A DNA stretch of 64,000 nt from positions 94,217 to 158,216 of the forward strand of contig JAJYOK010000004.1 in the NCBI GenBank assembly GCA_021796215.1, given 5' to 3'. Under the pieces are notes generated by a model. The model did no database searches, was not told the DNA's origin, and saw only the letters and a program-made list of their open reading frames with translations. Shown piece after piece: positions 1 to 9,337 of the stretch. Both the position numbers and the translations under genes were made by a program. This DNA comes from Bacteroidota bacterium. Lineage in GTDB: Bacteria; Bacteroidota; Ignavibacteria; UBA10030; UBA8401. The number at the start of each line of letters is the position of its first letter. The stretch's first letter is position 1.

Positions 1-312
1 TACACACAAATCAGACTGATGATCGGTGAGGGAAGTTATGTTGTCGCCAACGGCATGCGGCACGATCTCACCATCCCCAGCGGATTCGAAACCGGTATTA
101 AATTGATTAACGAATTCGATATTCAACCAAATCAAATCTATACGCTGACGCTTGATTTTGACGCGGCGCATTCAATTATCATCACGGGCAATGGTACTTA
201 CAAATTGAAACCGACAATTCGTATTGCATCGGCGGATACGACAAACATCGTCATCATGCCCGGATTCATCTCTACCCCAATGACGCATCCTTTATTAAGG
301 AGCGAATTATAA
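1..312 (+). CDS. DUF4382-like secreted protein, C-terminal part
   Basis: The reading frame is open from the first base, so the start lies outside the window and only the last ~103 residues are visible. The fragment (QIRLMIGEG, then LKPTIRI at the end, with TLDFDAAHSIIITGNGTYKL between) matches my memory of the C-terminal half of DUF4382, a beta-rich domain common in secreted or lipid-anchored proteins of Bacteroidota and relatives. The biochemical role of that family is unknown. A second small secreted protein follows 71 bases downstream on the same strand and could be co-transcribed. No membrane segment is visible in this part. Confidence 0.6.
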   Translation, partial: YTQIRLMIGEGSYVVANGMRHDLTIPSGFETGIKLINEFDIQPNQIYTLTLDFDAAHSIIITGNGTYKLKPTIRIASADTTNIVIMPGFISTPMTHPLLRSEL

Positions 313-383
313 TCTGATGCGGATGTAACATTGGCTACAACGCACAGAAATGTGCGGCTATAAACGAAAGGAGATGAAGGAAG

Positions 384-722
384 ATGAACACGAAAACGTG
401 GGTAGCTGCGTTTATCATGGTGGCAAGTGTAGTTGTTGTCGGATATTCACATGTGCCACAAGCGCAGACGAACACGGGAAGTATTTCAGGCATCATCATG
501 CCGCCGATGGCACACGCGAGAGTGTGGACTCTTGTTAATGCGGACACTCTCTCCAGTCAAGCGGACGAGATGACCGGTGCTTTCAACCTGGACAATATCC
601 CGCAAGGAATTTACACACTGAACATCAACGCACAAAGTCCTTACACTGACACAACAATTGTTGGCGTCGCAGTCACTGGTCGTCAGAGCACGGATATAGG
701 AACAATCACCCTCAAACAGTAA
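384..722 (+). CDS. Small secreted protein with a carboxypeptidase-regulatory-like (beta-sandwich) domain
   Basis: 112 residues with a clear N-terminal signal sequence (hydrophobic stretch at residues 7-22, likely cleavage near the QAQT segment). The rest resembles one carboxypeptidase regulatory-like/transthyretin-type unit: SISGIIMPP, then GAFNLDNIPQGIYTLNI and a final GTITL strand, the usual pattern of a domain opening with GxVxG and containing F-x-(L/I)-x-x-(I/L)-P-x-G-x-Y. Such domains are structural and often found in exported proteins. The start is supported by a strong AAAGGAGATGAAGGA upstream. Function beyond export is not visible. Confidence 0.65.
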   Translation: MNTKTWVAAFIMVASVVVVGYSHVPQAQTNTGSISGIIMPPMAHARVWTLVNADTLSSQADEMTGAFNLDNIPQGIYTLNINAQSPYTDTTIVGVAVTGRQSTDIGTITLKQ

Positions 723-736
723 ATACCTCCCTCAAG

Positions 737-770
737 ATGGGCTTCGCTTCCGATTCGAGCGGGGCCCATC
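737..770. terminator. Bidirectional terminator hairpin between convergent genes
   Basis: GATGGGCTTCGCT and AGCGGGGCCCATC form an imperfect stem of about 13 pairs around a short loop. The hairpin lies between the stop of the small secreted protein (+) and the stop of pgl (-), with T-rich sequence on the pgl-proximal side, so it can serve both transcripts. Confidence 0.55.
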
Positions 771-1511
771 CTACCTTTTCACTCCCCGCGCCCTTACATC
801 TAAGAACATAACTAATCGTCCATTCGTGCGTACCATTGCGGCAGGAAAATGCTGTCGCGCTTTTTCAGGATGCCCAAGCATTGTTTCGACAACATTTTGT
901 TTTTCTTCACCGGCCGCGATAAAGAAAATATTGCGTGCGGAATTGATGACAGGCAACGTAAGCGAGAGACGTACCGGCGGCTGAACTTCTGCATGAACAG
1001 CAACAACCCACGCTTCTTTTTCCAGAAGAGCAGAATCGCCGGGAAACAAGGATGCGGTATGTCCGTCAGCGCCGATTCCTAATAAAACAAGATCGAACCG
1101 GGCGATCTGTCTCGAAAAAAATTTCATCAGTGTTTTCCCGTACTCAATTGCCGCTTCGTTCGGATCTCCAAAATGCGTGGGCATAGGATGAATGTTGGCG
1201 GAAGGAATTTTGAGTGCATCTAACATTGTTTCTTTCGCCATGCGATAATTGCTTTGTGGATCATCGTGAGAGACATATCGCTCGTCGCCCCAAAAAAAGT
1301 GAACACGATGCCAATCAAGCTTCGCCGCATAATCGTGCGCAAGTAATTCATACATCATGCGCGGCGAACGCCCTCCTGCTAATGCAACAGCAAAGGGATT
1401 GTCGTGTGCTATCGCCGATTCCGCGCAACGAATAAATTCTTCCGCCGCTGCGCGACTGAAATCTTCGGGCGTGTTATAGACCTTGACTTCGTGCCTTGCT
1501 TCATTCATCAT
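771..1511 (-). CDS. pgl: 6-phosphogluconolactonase
   Basis: Hydrolyses 6-phosphogluconolactone to 6-phosphogluconate, step two of the oxidative pentose phosphate pathway, in the cytosol. The DevB/SOL type is shown by [16 protein letters not shown] near the N-terminus, the FFWGDERYV segment and the [16 protein letters not shown] motif. The chosen start ([13 protein letters not shown]) overlaps the zwf stop as ATGA, suggesting translational coupling; a longer open frame to 1658 runs inside zwf and is not needed. The resulting 246 residues match the usual family length. Last gene of the tal-pgi, gnd, zwf, pgl operon. Confidence 0.93.
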   Translation of the reverse strand: MMNEARHEVKVYNTPEDFSRAAAEEFIRCAESAIAHDNPFAVALAGGRSPRMMYELLAHDYAAKLDWHRVHFFWGDERYVSHDDPQSNYRMAKETMLDALKIPSANIHPMPTHFGDPNEAAIEYGKTLMKFFSRQIARFDLVLLGIGADGHTASLFPGDSALLEKEAWVVAVHAEVQPPVRLSLTLPVINSARNIFFIAAGEEKQNVVETMLGHPEKARQHFPAAMVRTNGRLVMFLDVRARGVKR

Positions 1512-3013
1512 GTTGAAAGCTCTTTTAGGGAAGCATTTCCTGATTCTGCACTTTTTGACGATGCCGGCACCAGCCAGTTTCGTCCATCTTGTCCCATTCG
1601 TGTGTGTACAATACCTGGTCCCCACATACCTGCCGGATACTGATGCGCAAGCGGACAATATTCATACAGCAGCGGCGAATACAATCGCCAGGACGCTTCA
1701 ACTTCATCCGCATGAACAAACAGCGTTTGATCTCCCGCAAGCACGTCGAGCAATAAAGTCTGATACGCAAGCGGCATTACCGAATCGTAACGGAAATGCA
1801 TATTGTGAGTTTCCAATTGAAACGGCGAACCCGGCGATTTTACTTCGAATGAGAGATCGAAACCTTCGTCCGGTTGAAGCGTGATGATGAGAACGTTCGG
1901 GTGAACAAGGCACGAATCAAACGAGCGGAAGAGAGAGACTGGCGGCAATTTGAATGTCACCGCAATCTGTGTCACGCGCCTCGGTAGCCGCTTGCCCGTA
2001 CGAAGATAAAACGGGACGCCTTGCCAGCGCCAATTTGCAATTGCCAATTTCAATGCAACAAATGTTTCAACGTGCGATTCTTTTGCAACTCCCGGTTCTT
2101 GACGATACCCAGGAACTTGCTTGCCGTTGATCGTTCCCGGCGCGTATTGTCCAAAAATAACATCCTCTGGTCCAATCGGCATTACGGAGCGAAGTACTTT
2201 TACTTTTTCCGAACGGATCGAGTCCGCATCGAACGCCGCTGGCGCTTCCATAGCAGTTAATGTGAAAAGCTGCGTGAGATGATTTTGTACCATGTCGCGC
2301 AGTGCCCCGGCAGTTTCATAATAACCGGCGCGCTTTTCAATACCGAGATCTTCGGCGACGGTGATCTGCACATTATCAATGCGGTCGCGATTCCACAACG
2401 GCTCGAACAATGCGTTCCCGAAACGAAATGCCAGCAAATTCTGAACCGTCTCTTTGCCAAGATAGTGGTCTATGCGATATGTTTGTGATTCGTCAAAATA
2501 ATTGTGAACGAGAGCGTTCAATTCCAGCGCCGACTGGAGATCGCGGCCGAACGGCTTTTCAATCACGAGCCGGGTCCAGCCTTTGCTTTTATTCAATCCT
2601 AATTTGCCTAACTCTGTAATCGTCGGCGGGAATGCGGCGGGCGGAAGCGCAAGATAAAGTGCACGATTCCCAGAAAGGTTTGTCGCCTTTTCGATCTCTT
2701 CAATTCGCTTGGCGACACCATGATAATCTTTCACATCGCCGTGGCCGATAGGTTCAAAATAAAAACTTGTTTCGCACCACGTGCGCAATTGTTCCGAAGC
2801 CATACCTTCTTCTGCCAGTGCATCACAAGCCCATTTGCGAAAACCGGCATCATCCATTCCCGGCGTGCGTGCAACACCAAGAACGCCGCTATGATTATTG
2901 AGGTAACCTGCTTCGCGCAGCCGTGCAAGCGCGGGAAGAAGCTTCCGGTGCATGAGGTCACCGGTTCCTCCCATAACAACAAACAAATGCGGTTCAACTT
3001 TTTTTGCCGGCAT
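1508..3013 (-). CDS. zwf: Glucose-6-phosphate 1-dehydrogenase
   Basis: Oxidises glucose-6-phosphate to 6-phosphogluconolactone with NAD(P)+, the entry step of the oxidative pentose phosphate pathway. 501 residues, normal for the family. The nucleotide-binding loop [13 protein letters not shown] is at residues 15-27, EKPFGRD lies near 152-158, and the catalytic signature RIDHYLGKE is at 180-188. The gene sits 26 bases downstream of gnd and its stop overlaps the pgl start, so the three genes should be translated from one message. Confidence 0.96.
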   Translation of the reverse strand: MPAKKVEPHLFVVMGGTGDLMHRKLLPALARLREAGYLNNHSGVLGVARTPGMDDAGFRKWACDALAEEGMASEQLRTWCETSFYFEPIGHGDVKDYHGVAKRIEEIEKATNLSGNRALYLALPPAAFPPTITELGKLGLNKSKGWTRLVIEKPFGRDLQSALELNALVHNYFDESQTYRIDHYLGKETVQNLLAFRFGNALFEPLWNRDRIDNVQITVAEDLGIEKRAGYYETAGALRDMVQNHLTQLFTLTAMEAPAAFDADSIRSEKVKVLRSVMPIGPEDVIFGQYAPGTINGKQVPGYRQEPGVAKESHVETFVALKLAIANWRWQGVPFYLRTGKRLPRRVTQIAVTFKLPPVSLFRSFDSCLVHPNVLIITLQPDEGFDLSFEVKSPGSPFQLETHNMHFRYDSVMPLAYQTLLLDVLAGDQTLFVHADEVEASWRLYSPLLYEYCPLAHQYPAGMWGPGIVHTRMGQDGRNWLVPASSKSAESGNASLKELST

Positions 3014-3039
3014 TATTTTCTATTCCTCGTAATTATTTG

Positions 3040-3948
3040 TTACGTTTCTTTTTCGATTTCATGCCCGCCGAATTCGTGCCGCATCGCGGCAAGCAATTTG
3101 TTGCTGAACGATTCCTGTACACGCGATTGAATCCTCTGAATCAACGATGTCGTAATAACCGGTGCCGGCACATTTAAATCAATTGCTTCAATTGCTGTCC
3201 AGCGTCCTTCACCCGAATCGGCAACAAACGGCGCGATGCCGGCAAGTTTCGGATTTCGTTCAAGTGCACCGGCGGTGAGATCAAGCAGCCACGAACGCAC
3301 AACGCTGCCGAAGCGCCATATTTCCGCAACGTGTGCCGCGTCAACTGCAAAATCCTTTTTTGCGTCAATGATAGCAAAGCCCTCGGCGAGCGCTTCCATC
3401 ATTCCATATTCGATGCCGTTGTGGACCATCTTCACAAAATGTCCTGCGCCGCTCGGGCCGACATAACCCCAACCCCGGTCTGCGGCAGGTGCAAGTGTTT
3501 GAAAGATTGGGCGAAGCTTTTCGACAATTTTTTCTTCGCCGCCGATCATCAAGCTGTAGCCTTCTTTCAATCCCCAAATGCCGCCGCTTGTTCCGACATC
3601 AACATAATGTAAATCTTTTGTCTGAATTTTTTTTGCACGGCGCATCGAGTCTTTATAGTTTGAATTTCCGCCGTCAATAATAATGTCGCCGGGTTTCAAA
3701 AGCGGAATGAGTGCATTGATTGTTTGATCTACAGGATCACCGGCAGGAACCATCAGCCACACAATGCGCGGCGGGGCAATAATGTGCACGAGTTTTTCCA
3801 GCGAATCTGCGGCAAGTCCGCCTTTATCAACAACACGTGCAATAGCAGCAGGGTCGCGGTCGTAACATGCGATTTTGTGTCCGCCGCGCACAAGACGCTC
3901 TGCCATGTTGGCACCCATGCGGCCTAAGCCGATCATTCCAAGCTTCAT
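3040..3948 (-). CDS. gnd: 6-phosphogluconate dehydrogenase (decarboxylating, short form)
   Basis: Converts 6-phosphogluconate to ribulose-5-phosphate and CO2, reducing NAD(P)+. The Rossmann motif GMIGLGRMGANMAERL is at the N-terminus, followed by DGGNSNYKDS, GTSGGIWGL and the catalytic-helix segment MVHNGIEYGMMEALAEG with the conserved His-Asn and Lys of the family just upstream (HFVKMVHN). At 302 residues it is the short GndA/YqeC-type enzyme rather than the ~470-residue form. It is transcribed between tal-pgi and zwf. A spacer of 129 bases upstream holds a hairpin. Confidence 0.94.
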   Translation of the reverse strand: MKLGMIGLGRMGANMAERLVRGGHKIACYDRDPAAIARVVDKGGLAADSLEKLVHIIAPPRIVWLMVPAGDPVDQTINALIPLLKPGDIIIDGGNSNYKDSMRRAKKIQTKDLHYVDVGTSGGIWGLKEGYSLMIGGEEKIVEKLRPIFQTLAPAADRGWGYVGPSGAGHFVKMVHNGIEYGMMEALAEGFAIIDAKKDFAVDAAHVAEIWRFGSVVRSWLLDLTAGALERNPKLAGIAPFVADSGEGRWTAIEAIDLNVPAPVITTSLIQRIQSRVQESFSNKLLAAMRHEFGGHEIEKET

Positions 3949-3998
3949 ATTTCTCCTCGTGTTAGCATTAGTGAGTTTAACGGCTTCAGCGCAGCATG

Positions 3999-4048
3999 TT
4001 TTTATTGAGAGCGGCTCCGGCTGCCGGGAAAAAACACCTCAATAAAAA
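3999..4048 (-). terminator. Intercistronic hairpin between tal-pgi and gnd
   Basis: TTTTTATTGAG and CTCAATAAAAA form an 11-base perfect stem enclosing a GC-rich stretch that can fold further (CGGCTCCGGCTGCCG). Being inside an apparent operon it may be a partial terminator or an mRNA-processing/stability element, setting tal-pgi and gnd-zwf-pgl to different levels. That role is inference. Confidence 0.4.
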
Positions 4049-4077
4049 TCAGGACTGTGAATCATTTTTTTTGTTCC

Positions 4078-6840
4078 TCAGCTGCGAAGTGCTTCTGCGA
4101 TCGCGGCAAGCCCGGTTACTGCATCTCCACCAAGATTGATTCTCAATACCCGGCGGTTGCGTTGTTTCAAAGCAAGATAATCTCCCACTGACTGCGCGTG
4201 AATAAGCCGGCGAAACGAATAATCGGTCTCTGGAACCGGGACATCGCTTTTCGGTATGTCAACAAGCTGAAGAAAGACACCGGTGTTCGGTCCTCCTTTA
4301 TGTAGTTGACCGGTCGAATGGAGAAACCGCGGGCCATAGCCAAGCGTCGTAGCAAGATTTGTCTTCACTGAAAGTTCTTTTCGAAATGATTGTAAATTGG
4401 CGTGCGCTTGTTCAGTCGGTGCGATGTACGCTTGAATGCCGAAATAGTCCCCGGCTTCTGCCGAGGAAATCCATTGCGCAACTGCGTCGTGCAGTGCTTT
4501 TTTGCCATCCGCAGAAATTTCTTCAATAGAATTTTTCGATGAATCATTTTCTTTTTTCATCGTATCGCGGGCAAGCTTCTTTGCCAGTTCTACATCGGGT
4601 TGATTGAAGGGATGAATTCCCATCGCGGCACCTGCGGCGGCAACTGCCATTTCCCACCGGAAAATTTCCTGTCCAATATCGTATTTTTCTTCCAGACGAA
4701 TACGAATAACCGATTGTCCGCTTGTTTCTAATTTCTGGACATGTGCGTCAAGCTCACTGTTAGCATCATTCTCAAGACGTAAATACGCAAAGAGACGATC
4801 GTTGCCGTAATGCGCCACTGAAAGCAACGGCTCTTCCGCCACAGGAACAATGCCCTTGTTATCTTTGCCCGTGCTCTCAGCAATTAATTGTTCAAGCCAC
4901 GAAGGAAAAGCTGAAAGAGATGGTGACGTAACGAATGTAACTTTGTCTTTTCCCGCCATTGCTAACTCCCCAAGTGACGCACCAAGCACAAGCGCAGGAT
5001 TTGAATGAGTTCCGATGCAGAATGCCGATGCTTCGGTGATTGACCATGCCTGACCGAGGAGGCGGTGAACGTCCATGCCGATAAGCGCGGCAGGAACAAC
5101 GCCAAACGCTGTGAGTGCGGAATAACGTCCGCCGACATCGGAAGTGGCACGAAAGACGCGGCGGAATTTCCGTTCATGCGCAAGTTTCTCAAGCGGCGTG
5201 CCCGGGTCGGTGATCGCAATAAAGTTTTTTCCCGGTGCTTTTGTTTCTTTGACGACAAGATCCCAAAAATAATTGTAGAATGAGTTTGGTTCTATCGTTG
5301 TTCCGGATTTGCTGGAAACAATGAACAGCGATTTCCTCAAATCAATTTTTGCGCGAACAGCTTCAACCGCGGCAGGATGTGTACTGTCAAGAACAATAAG
5401 GCGTGGGTATCCGGAAGAATTTCCGAATGTATGCTGAAACATGTCCGGCGCAAGACTGGACCCTCCCATGCCGAGAAGCACGACATGAGCAAACCCCTCA
5501 TTCCGAATTTCATTTGCAAACAAAGCAAGATCGTCGAGCAGTTCATAACTTGTTTCGGGAAGATTCAGCCAGCCCATGCGGTCGGTGATTTCCGGTACGG
5601 GACCGTCCGACCAGAGCGTGTAATCCTTGCGCCATAAACGCTCTCCGAAATTTTCTTTCTGCCAGACATCAAGTCTTTTTGTCACAGCAGAACGGAGCGA
5701 GCCAAGAGCAAACACCTGGCGGTCAATATGTTCGGCATCTATTGTCCGGCGTTTTTCTTGCAACACATTCATCAACTCCTCGAACGATTTAATGAATGCC
5801 GCCACACCTTCTTCCTGAAGTTGATTTGCAACCGAGTGAAGATTCAGTCCGGCTTTTGAAGCATCCGACAAAATCTGTTTTGCTTTATCAATTTTTTCTT
5901 CGATTGCTGCATCATTTGCCTTGCCGTGTTCGCGAAATGCATTGAGCGTTGCCGGCGGAAGTGTGTTTACTGTATCTTTTCCGATAAGTGATTCAACATA
6001 AAGCACATCTGAATATGCCGGGTTTTTCGTTCCTGTGCTTGCCCACAACGGGCGCTGAACACGCGCGCCGCGCTTGCGTCCGCCTTCGGCGGATTCAAAC
6101 GGCTTTCCATAAAAAATTTCTTTGAAACGCTGATAAATCATTTTTGCGTTTGCAACGGCAATTGTGCCGAGCAGCTTCTTCGCCTCCGGAGAACCGAGCG
6201 CTTCTATCTGTTTATCGGCAACCGTATCAATGCGGCTCACAAAAACCGAAGCCACCGAAGCAACATGCTCAGGATTATTACAGCGTGCAATGCCGCGCAG
6301 ATATGCATTCGCGACTTCTTCGTAATGCTCCATCGAAAACATCAGCGTGATATTGATGTTGATCCCTTCGGCAATCATCTGCTCGATGGCGGGAATTCCC
6401 TGCGGCGTAGCAGGAATTTTCACCATCACATTCGGACGATTGACGATTTTCCAGTACCGTCTCACTTCCGCAATTGTTCCTTCCGTGTTGTATGCAAGCT
6501 GCGGTGACACCTCAACACTGACAAAACCATCAGCGCCGTTGGTGCTGTCGTACACAGAACGGAATACATCGGCGGCAGCACGCACGTCATCGAACATCAA
6601 CGCTTCATACAATTCTTTTACTTCAGCATGAGGATTGTTGGAAAGTGCAACGCGCAGTGCATCGTCGTATTCATTGCTTCCGGCAATCGCCTTTTGAAAA
6701 ATTGTCGGATTACTTGTCATTCCGCGCAAGCCGTCATTCTCGATCAGCAATTTTAACTGACCGCTGCTCATAAGACTGCGGCGAATATAATCCAGCCAGA
6801 TAGATTGTCCTGCATTACGTAATTCAAGCAACGGATTCAT
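4078..6840 (-). CDS. tal-pgi: Bifunctional transaldolase / glucose-6-phosphate isomerase
   Basis: A 920-residue fusion. Residues 1 to ~370 are a transaldolase: GMTSNPTIFQ at 40-49, the Schiff-base lysine in VMVKIPATPQG (K141), and NINITLMFS. Residues ~380-920 are a phosphoglucose isomerase of the short archaeal/bacterial kind: LLGMGGSSLAP, SSKSGTTIEP at 509-518 and the GGRYSALTAFG signature. It therefore joins the non-oxidative pentose phosphate step (sedoheptulose-7-P + glyceraldehyde-3-P to erythrose-4-P + fructose-6-P) with fructose-6-P/glucose-6-P interconversion, which feeds zwf encoded downstream. Fusions of this kind are known in other bacteria. First gene of the operon; the divergent GT2 gene begins 192 bases away. 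Confidence 0.95.
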   Translation of the reverse strand: MNPLLELRNAGQSIWLDYIRRSLMSSGQLKLLIENDGLRGMTSNPTIFQKAIAGSNEYDDALRVALSNNPHAEVKELYEALMFDDVRAAADVFRSVYDSTNGADGFVSVEVSPQLAYNTEGTIAEVRRYWKIVNRPNVMVKIPATPQGIPAIEQMIAEGININITLMFSMEHYEEVANAYLRGIARCNNPEHVASVASVFVSRIDTVADKQIEALGSPEAKKLLGTIAVANAKMIYQRFKEIFYGKPFESAEGGRKRGARVQRPLWASTGTKNPAYSDVLYVESLIGKDTVNTLPPATLNAFREHGKANDAAIEEKIDKAKQILSDASKAGLNLHSVANQLQEEGVAAFIKSFEELMNVLQEKRRTIDAEHIDRQVFALGSLRSAVTKRLDVWQKENFGERLWRKDYTLWSDGPVPEITDRMGWLNLPETSYELLDDLALFANEIRNEGFAHVVLLGMGGSSLAPDMFQHTFGNSSGYPRLIVLDSTHPAAVEAVRAKIDLRKSLFIVSSKSGTTIEPNSFYNYFWDLVVKETKAPGKNFIAITDPGTPLEKLAHERKFRRVFRATSDVGGRYSALTAFGVVPAALIGMDVHRLLGQAWSITEASAFCIGTHSNPALVLGASLGELAMAGKDKVTFVTSPSLSAFPSWLEQLIAESTGKDNKGIVPVAEEPLLSVAHYGNDRLFAYLRLENDANSELDAHVQKLETSGQSVIRIRLEEKYDIGQEIFRWEMAVAAAGAAMGIHPFNQPDVELAKKLARDTMKKENDSSKNSIEEISADGKKALHDAVAQWISSAEAGDYFGIQAYIAPTEQAHANLQSFRKELSVKTNLATTLGYGPRFLHSTGQLHKGGPNTGVFLQLVDIPKSDVPVPETDYSFRRLIHAQSVGDYLALKQRNRRVLRINLGGDAVTGLAAIAEALRS

Positions 6841-7032
6841 TAATGTCCTGGGTTTAAGGTTTATGGTATTAATTACCGGAAATTGGCAATTGTTACTGAT
6901 TTTCTAACAACAAGGTACAATTCTTGGTTCGCTTTTGCCACTCGGCAGCGTTTCAGCGGTTTTGCATTTCACACTGAATTGTATTACTTTGAAATTGAAT
7001 ATTTTTTTGCCACCATAAACAATTAATTCTGT

Positions 7033-8172
7033 ATGGCTGACGAATCATCGAACGACCAACCTCAACGCGAACAGCATTATCGGCGTAACAATTACCGGCG
7101 GTACCGCCGCCCGCCCCACAAAGAGCAATCGCAAGCACCCGAGAATCAGGCAACCGCAGAAAACGTACCTCCGGAAGGAGAAACTCCGGCACAGAGCGCG
7201 AACGCTTCCCAACAGCACCCGCAGCAAAATTTTCAACGCAATCATGTCGATATTTCTGTCGTTATTCCTCTTTTCAATGAAGAACAGTCATTGCATGAGC
7301 TGGTTGATCAATTAAAGAATGCGCTTGTTCGGTTAGGCGGACGCTACGAATTGATCTTCGTTGACGACGGCAGCACTGATGGATCGTTCCGCGTTCTGCG
7401 CGACATGTATTTTCACAACCGGCGCATCAAAGTAATCCGCTTCCGGCGCAATTATGGAAAAAGTGCGGCGCTCATGGTCGGCTTTCAGCGCGCACAAGGA
7501 GAATTTGTCGTTACGATGGATGCCGATTTGCAGGACGACCCGGCAGAAATTCCAAGCCTCATTAATAAATTGAAAACCGGATACGATGTCGTTTCCGGCT
7601 GGAAGAAAAAACGGCACGACCCGATTTCGAAAACAATTCCGTCCCGCTTCTTTAATTTTGTCACCGGACTTCTCACCGGAATCAAGATTCACGATTTTAA
7701 TTGCGGATTAAAGGCATACCGCCGGGACGTCATCAAGAACATCAATGTGTACGGCGAGCTGCACCGATACATTCCAGCGCTTGCACAATGGCAAGGGTAC
7801 CGCATTACGGAATCTATTGTTCAGCATCGCGCCCGAAAATATGGGAAGACAAAATTCGGCATGGGGAGATTCTTCAAGGGTTTTCTCGATTTGCTGACGG
7901 TGTTATTCACCACACGGTACATTGCGCGGCCGCTCCATCTCTTCGGCGTGTGGGGAATCGTTTCGGCGTTCAGCGGTTTCGTTATAGATGTGTACCTTAC
8001 CGTTGACAAATTTCTCGGCAAAACATCGCTGACAAACCGCCCGCTGTTTCTTGTCGGATTGATTCTTATTATTGTCGGCGTGCAGTTTGTGTCCATCGGC
8101 TTGCTTGGCGAAATGATCACGAAAGGACAGCATGTCGAGCGGGAATATTCGATTCGAGAAATCTTGAAATAA
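7033..8172 (+). CDS. Family 2 glycosyltransferase with C-terminal membrane helices (polyprenyl-phosphate sugar transferase type)
   Basis: 379 residues. The first ~70 are Gln/Asn/Arg/Pro-rich and probably disordered. The GT-A domain follows: VDISVVIPLFNEEQSL, FVDDGSTDGS (nucleotide-sugar binding), DADLQDDPAEIP (the DxD-type metal site) and QHRARKYGKTKFG. Two hydrophobic helices at the C-terminus (FGVWGIVSAFSGFVIDVYL and PLFLVGLILIIVGVQF) anchor it in the inner membrane. This is the layout of dolichol/undecaprenyl-phosphate sugar synthases (DPM1/GtrB/ArnC type). The likely role is sugar donation to a lipid carrier for surface glycans. It is followed at 16 bases by a GT9 gene. No clear Shine-Dalgarno precedes the ATG. 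Confidence 0.88.
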   Translation: MADESSNDQPQREQHYRRNNYRRYRRPPHKEQSQAPENQATAENVPPEGETPAQSANASQQHPQQNFQRNHVDISVVIPLFNEEQSLHELVDQLKNALVRLGGRYELIFVDDGSTDGSFRVLRDMYFHNRRIKVIRFRRNYGKSAALMVGFQRAQGEFVVTMDADLQDDPAEIPSLINKLKTGYDVVSGWKKKRHDPISKTIPSRFFNFVTGLLTGIKIHDFNCGLKAYRRDVIKNINVYGELHRYIPALAQWQGYRITESIVQHRARKYGKTKFGMGRFFKGFLDLLTVLFTTRYIARPLHLFGVWGIVSAFSGFVIDVYLTVDKFLGKTSLTNRPLFLVGLILIIVGVQFVSIGLLGEMITKGQHVEREYSIREILK

Positions 8173-8188
8173 AACCACTCATTGTTTT

Positions 8189-9337
8189 ATGATTTTGCAT
8201 ACTGATTGTCGTTTTTTCCGCGGTGATATTCCGTGCAAGCCGCATAAGCAGCACGGCGTTCACTGCGACGGATGTTCGTATTACGATCCGGTTGATAAGA
8301 ATATTCTCATCATTAAACTCGGCGCTATCGGTGATGTTATCCGCACGACTCCGCTTCTTCATCGGTTGAAAAAAGAATTCCCCCGTGCAAAAATCTGGTG
8401 GCTCACACACACTCCGGAAATGATCCCCTCTTCCGTTGATGTCCCGATGAAGCTGACGCTGGAAAATGTTATCGCGCTTCGCTCCATTACGTTCGACATT
8501 GTGTACAACCTTGACAAAGACCGCGAAGCCTGCGCACTTGCAGTGCAAATAGCTGCCGATGCTAAAAAAGGATTCACCCTTATTGACGGAAGATGCGCGC
8601 CGATTAATAGCGATGCAGAAGAAAAATTTTATACCGGCATTTTCGACGACATCAACAAAGCCAACACGAAAAGCTATCCGCAGGAGATCTTTGAGATTTG
8701 CGGGTTCACTTTTAATAAAGAAAAATATATTCTGCCGTTTGAGCCGTGGAAAGACAAGAAATGGAAGCTGAGTAAGAAGAAAAAGGTTGTCGGCTTTAAC
8801 ACTGGCTGCGGCGGACGGTGGACATCGCGTTTGTGGCCCGAGAAATACTGGATTAGCGCCGCAAAAGCGCTCAAAAAAGCAGGCATTGAAGTTCTTCTGC
8901 TCGGCGGCGAACAGGAACATGCAAAGAATGTGAAGATCGCGAAAGCAAGCGGCGCAAAATATTTCGGACATTATCCGCTCAATCAATTCATCAACCTTGT
9001 CGACCAATGCGATCTTGTCGTCACCGCTGTGACGATGGCGATGCATATTACAATCGGACTTGGAAAAAAAATCGTGCTCTTCAACAATATCTTCAATAAG
9101 CATGAATTTGAATTGTACGGGCTTGGTGAAATTCTCGAACCGGAATTCGACTGCGACTGTTATTTCACTCCGACTTGTCCGAATAACTGCATGCAATATC
9201 TTTATCCCGATCGTGTTGTGAAAACGGTAACACAATTGCTCCGCCAAAAAGATGGCGGACGAGTTCGCCAAAAAGATGGCGGACAAGTTCGCCAAAAAGA
9301 AATCGGCGCGGCGAAAACTTCCGTAACATTCGCTTAA
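8189..9337 (+). CDS. Family 9 glycosyltransferase (heptosyltransferase-like)
   Basis: 382 residues. After a Cys/His-rich lead (FRGDIPCKPHKQHGVHCDGC) comes the GT9 N-terminal motif ILIIKLGAIGDVIRTTPLLHRLK, then WLTHTP; the C-terminal half carries VVGFNTGCGGRWTSRLWP, LLLGGEQE and the CDLVVTAVTMAMHI segment. GT9 enzymes add heptose or related sugars to lipopolysaccharide cores from ADP-sugars at the cytosolic face. The four N-terminal cysteines with histidines could bind a metal; that is inference. The last ~20 residues repeat RQKDGG with a period of eight residues, encoded by a tandem palindromic repeat. Its TAA stop overlaps the next ATG by one base. Confidence 0.85.
   Translation: MILHTDCRFFRGDIPCKPHKQHGVHCDGCSYYDPVDKNILIIKLGAIGDVIRTTPLLHRLKKEFPRAKIWWLTHTPEMIPSSVDVPMKLTLENVIALRSITFDIVYNLDKDREACALAVQIAADAKKGFTLIDGRCAPINSDAEEKFYTGIFDDINKANTKSYPQEIFEICGFTFNKEKYILPFEPWKDKKWKLSKKKKVVGFNTGCGGRWTSRLWPEKYWISAAKALKKAGIEVLLLGGEQEHAKNVKIAKASGAKYFGHYPLNQFINLVDQCDLVVTAVTMAMHITIGLGKKIVLFNNIFNKHEFELYGLGEILEPEFDCDCYFTPTCPNNCMQYLYPDRVVKTVTQLLRQKDGGRVRQKDGGQVRQKEIGAAKTSVTFA
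9240..9303 (+). repeat. 24-bp tandem palindromic repeat inside the GT9 gene
   Basis: Two full copies and one partial copy of a 24-base unit, (T/T)(C/T)CGCCAAAAAGATGGCG with GAC(G/A)AG, starting at 9240 and 9264, third partial copy from 9288. The first copy contains the perfect inverted repeat TCCGCC/GGCGGA around AAAAAGAT. The array is in frame and codes for a period-eight RQKDGG(R/Q)V tail. Confidence 0.8.

Noticed and set aside
8117-9295. 392-codon minus-strand frame
   Set aside because: Lies antisense to the GT9 gene, which has clear family motifs; composition is typical of a shadow frame.
9240-9303. Possible CRISPR-like repeat
   Set aside because: Units are directly tandem without spacers and lie in a coding frame; no cas genes in the window.
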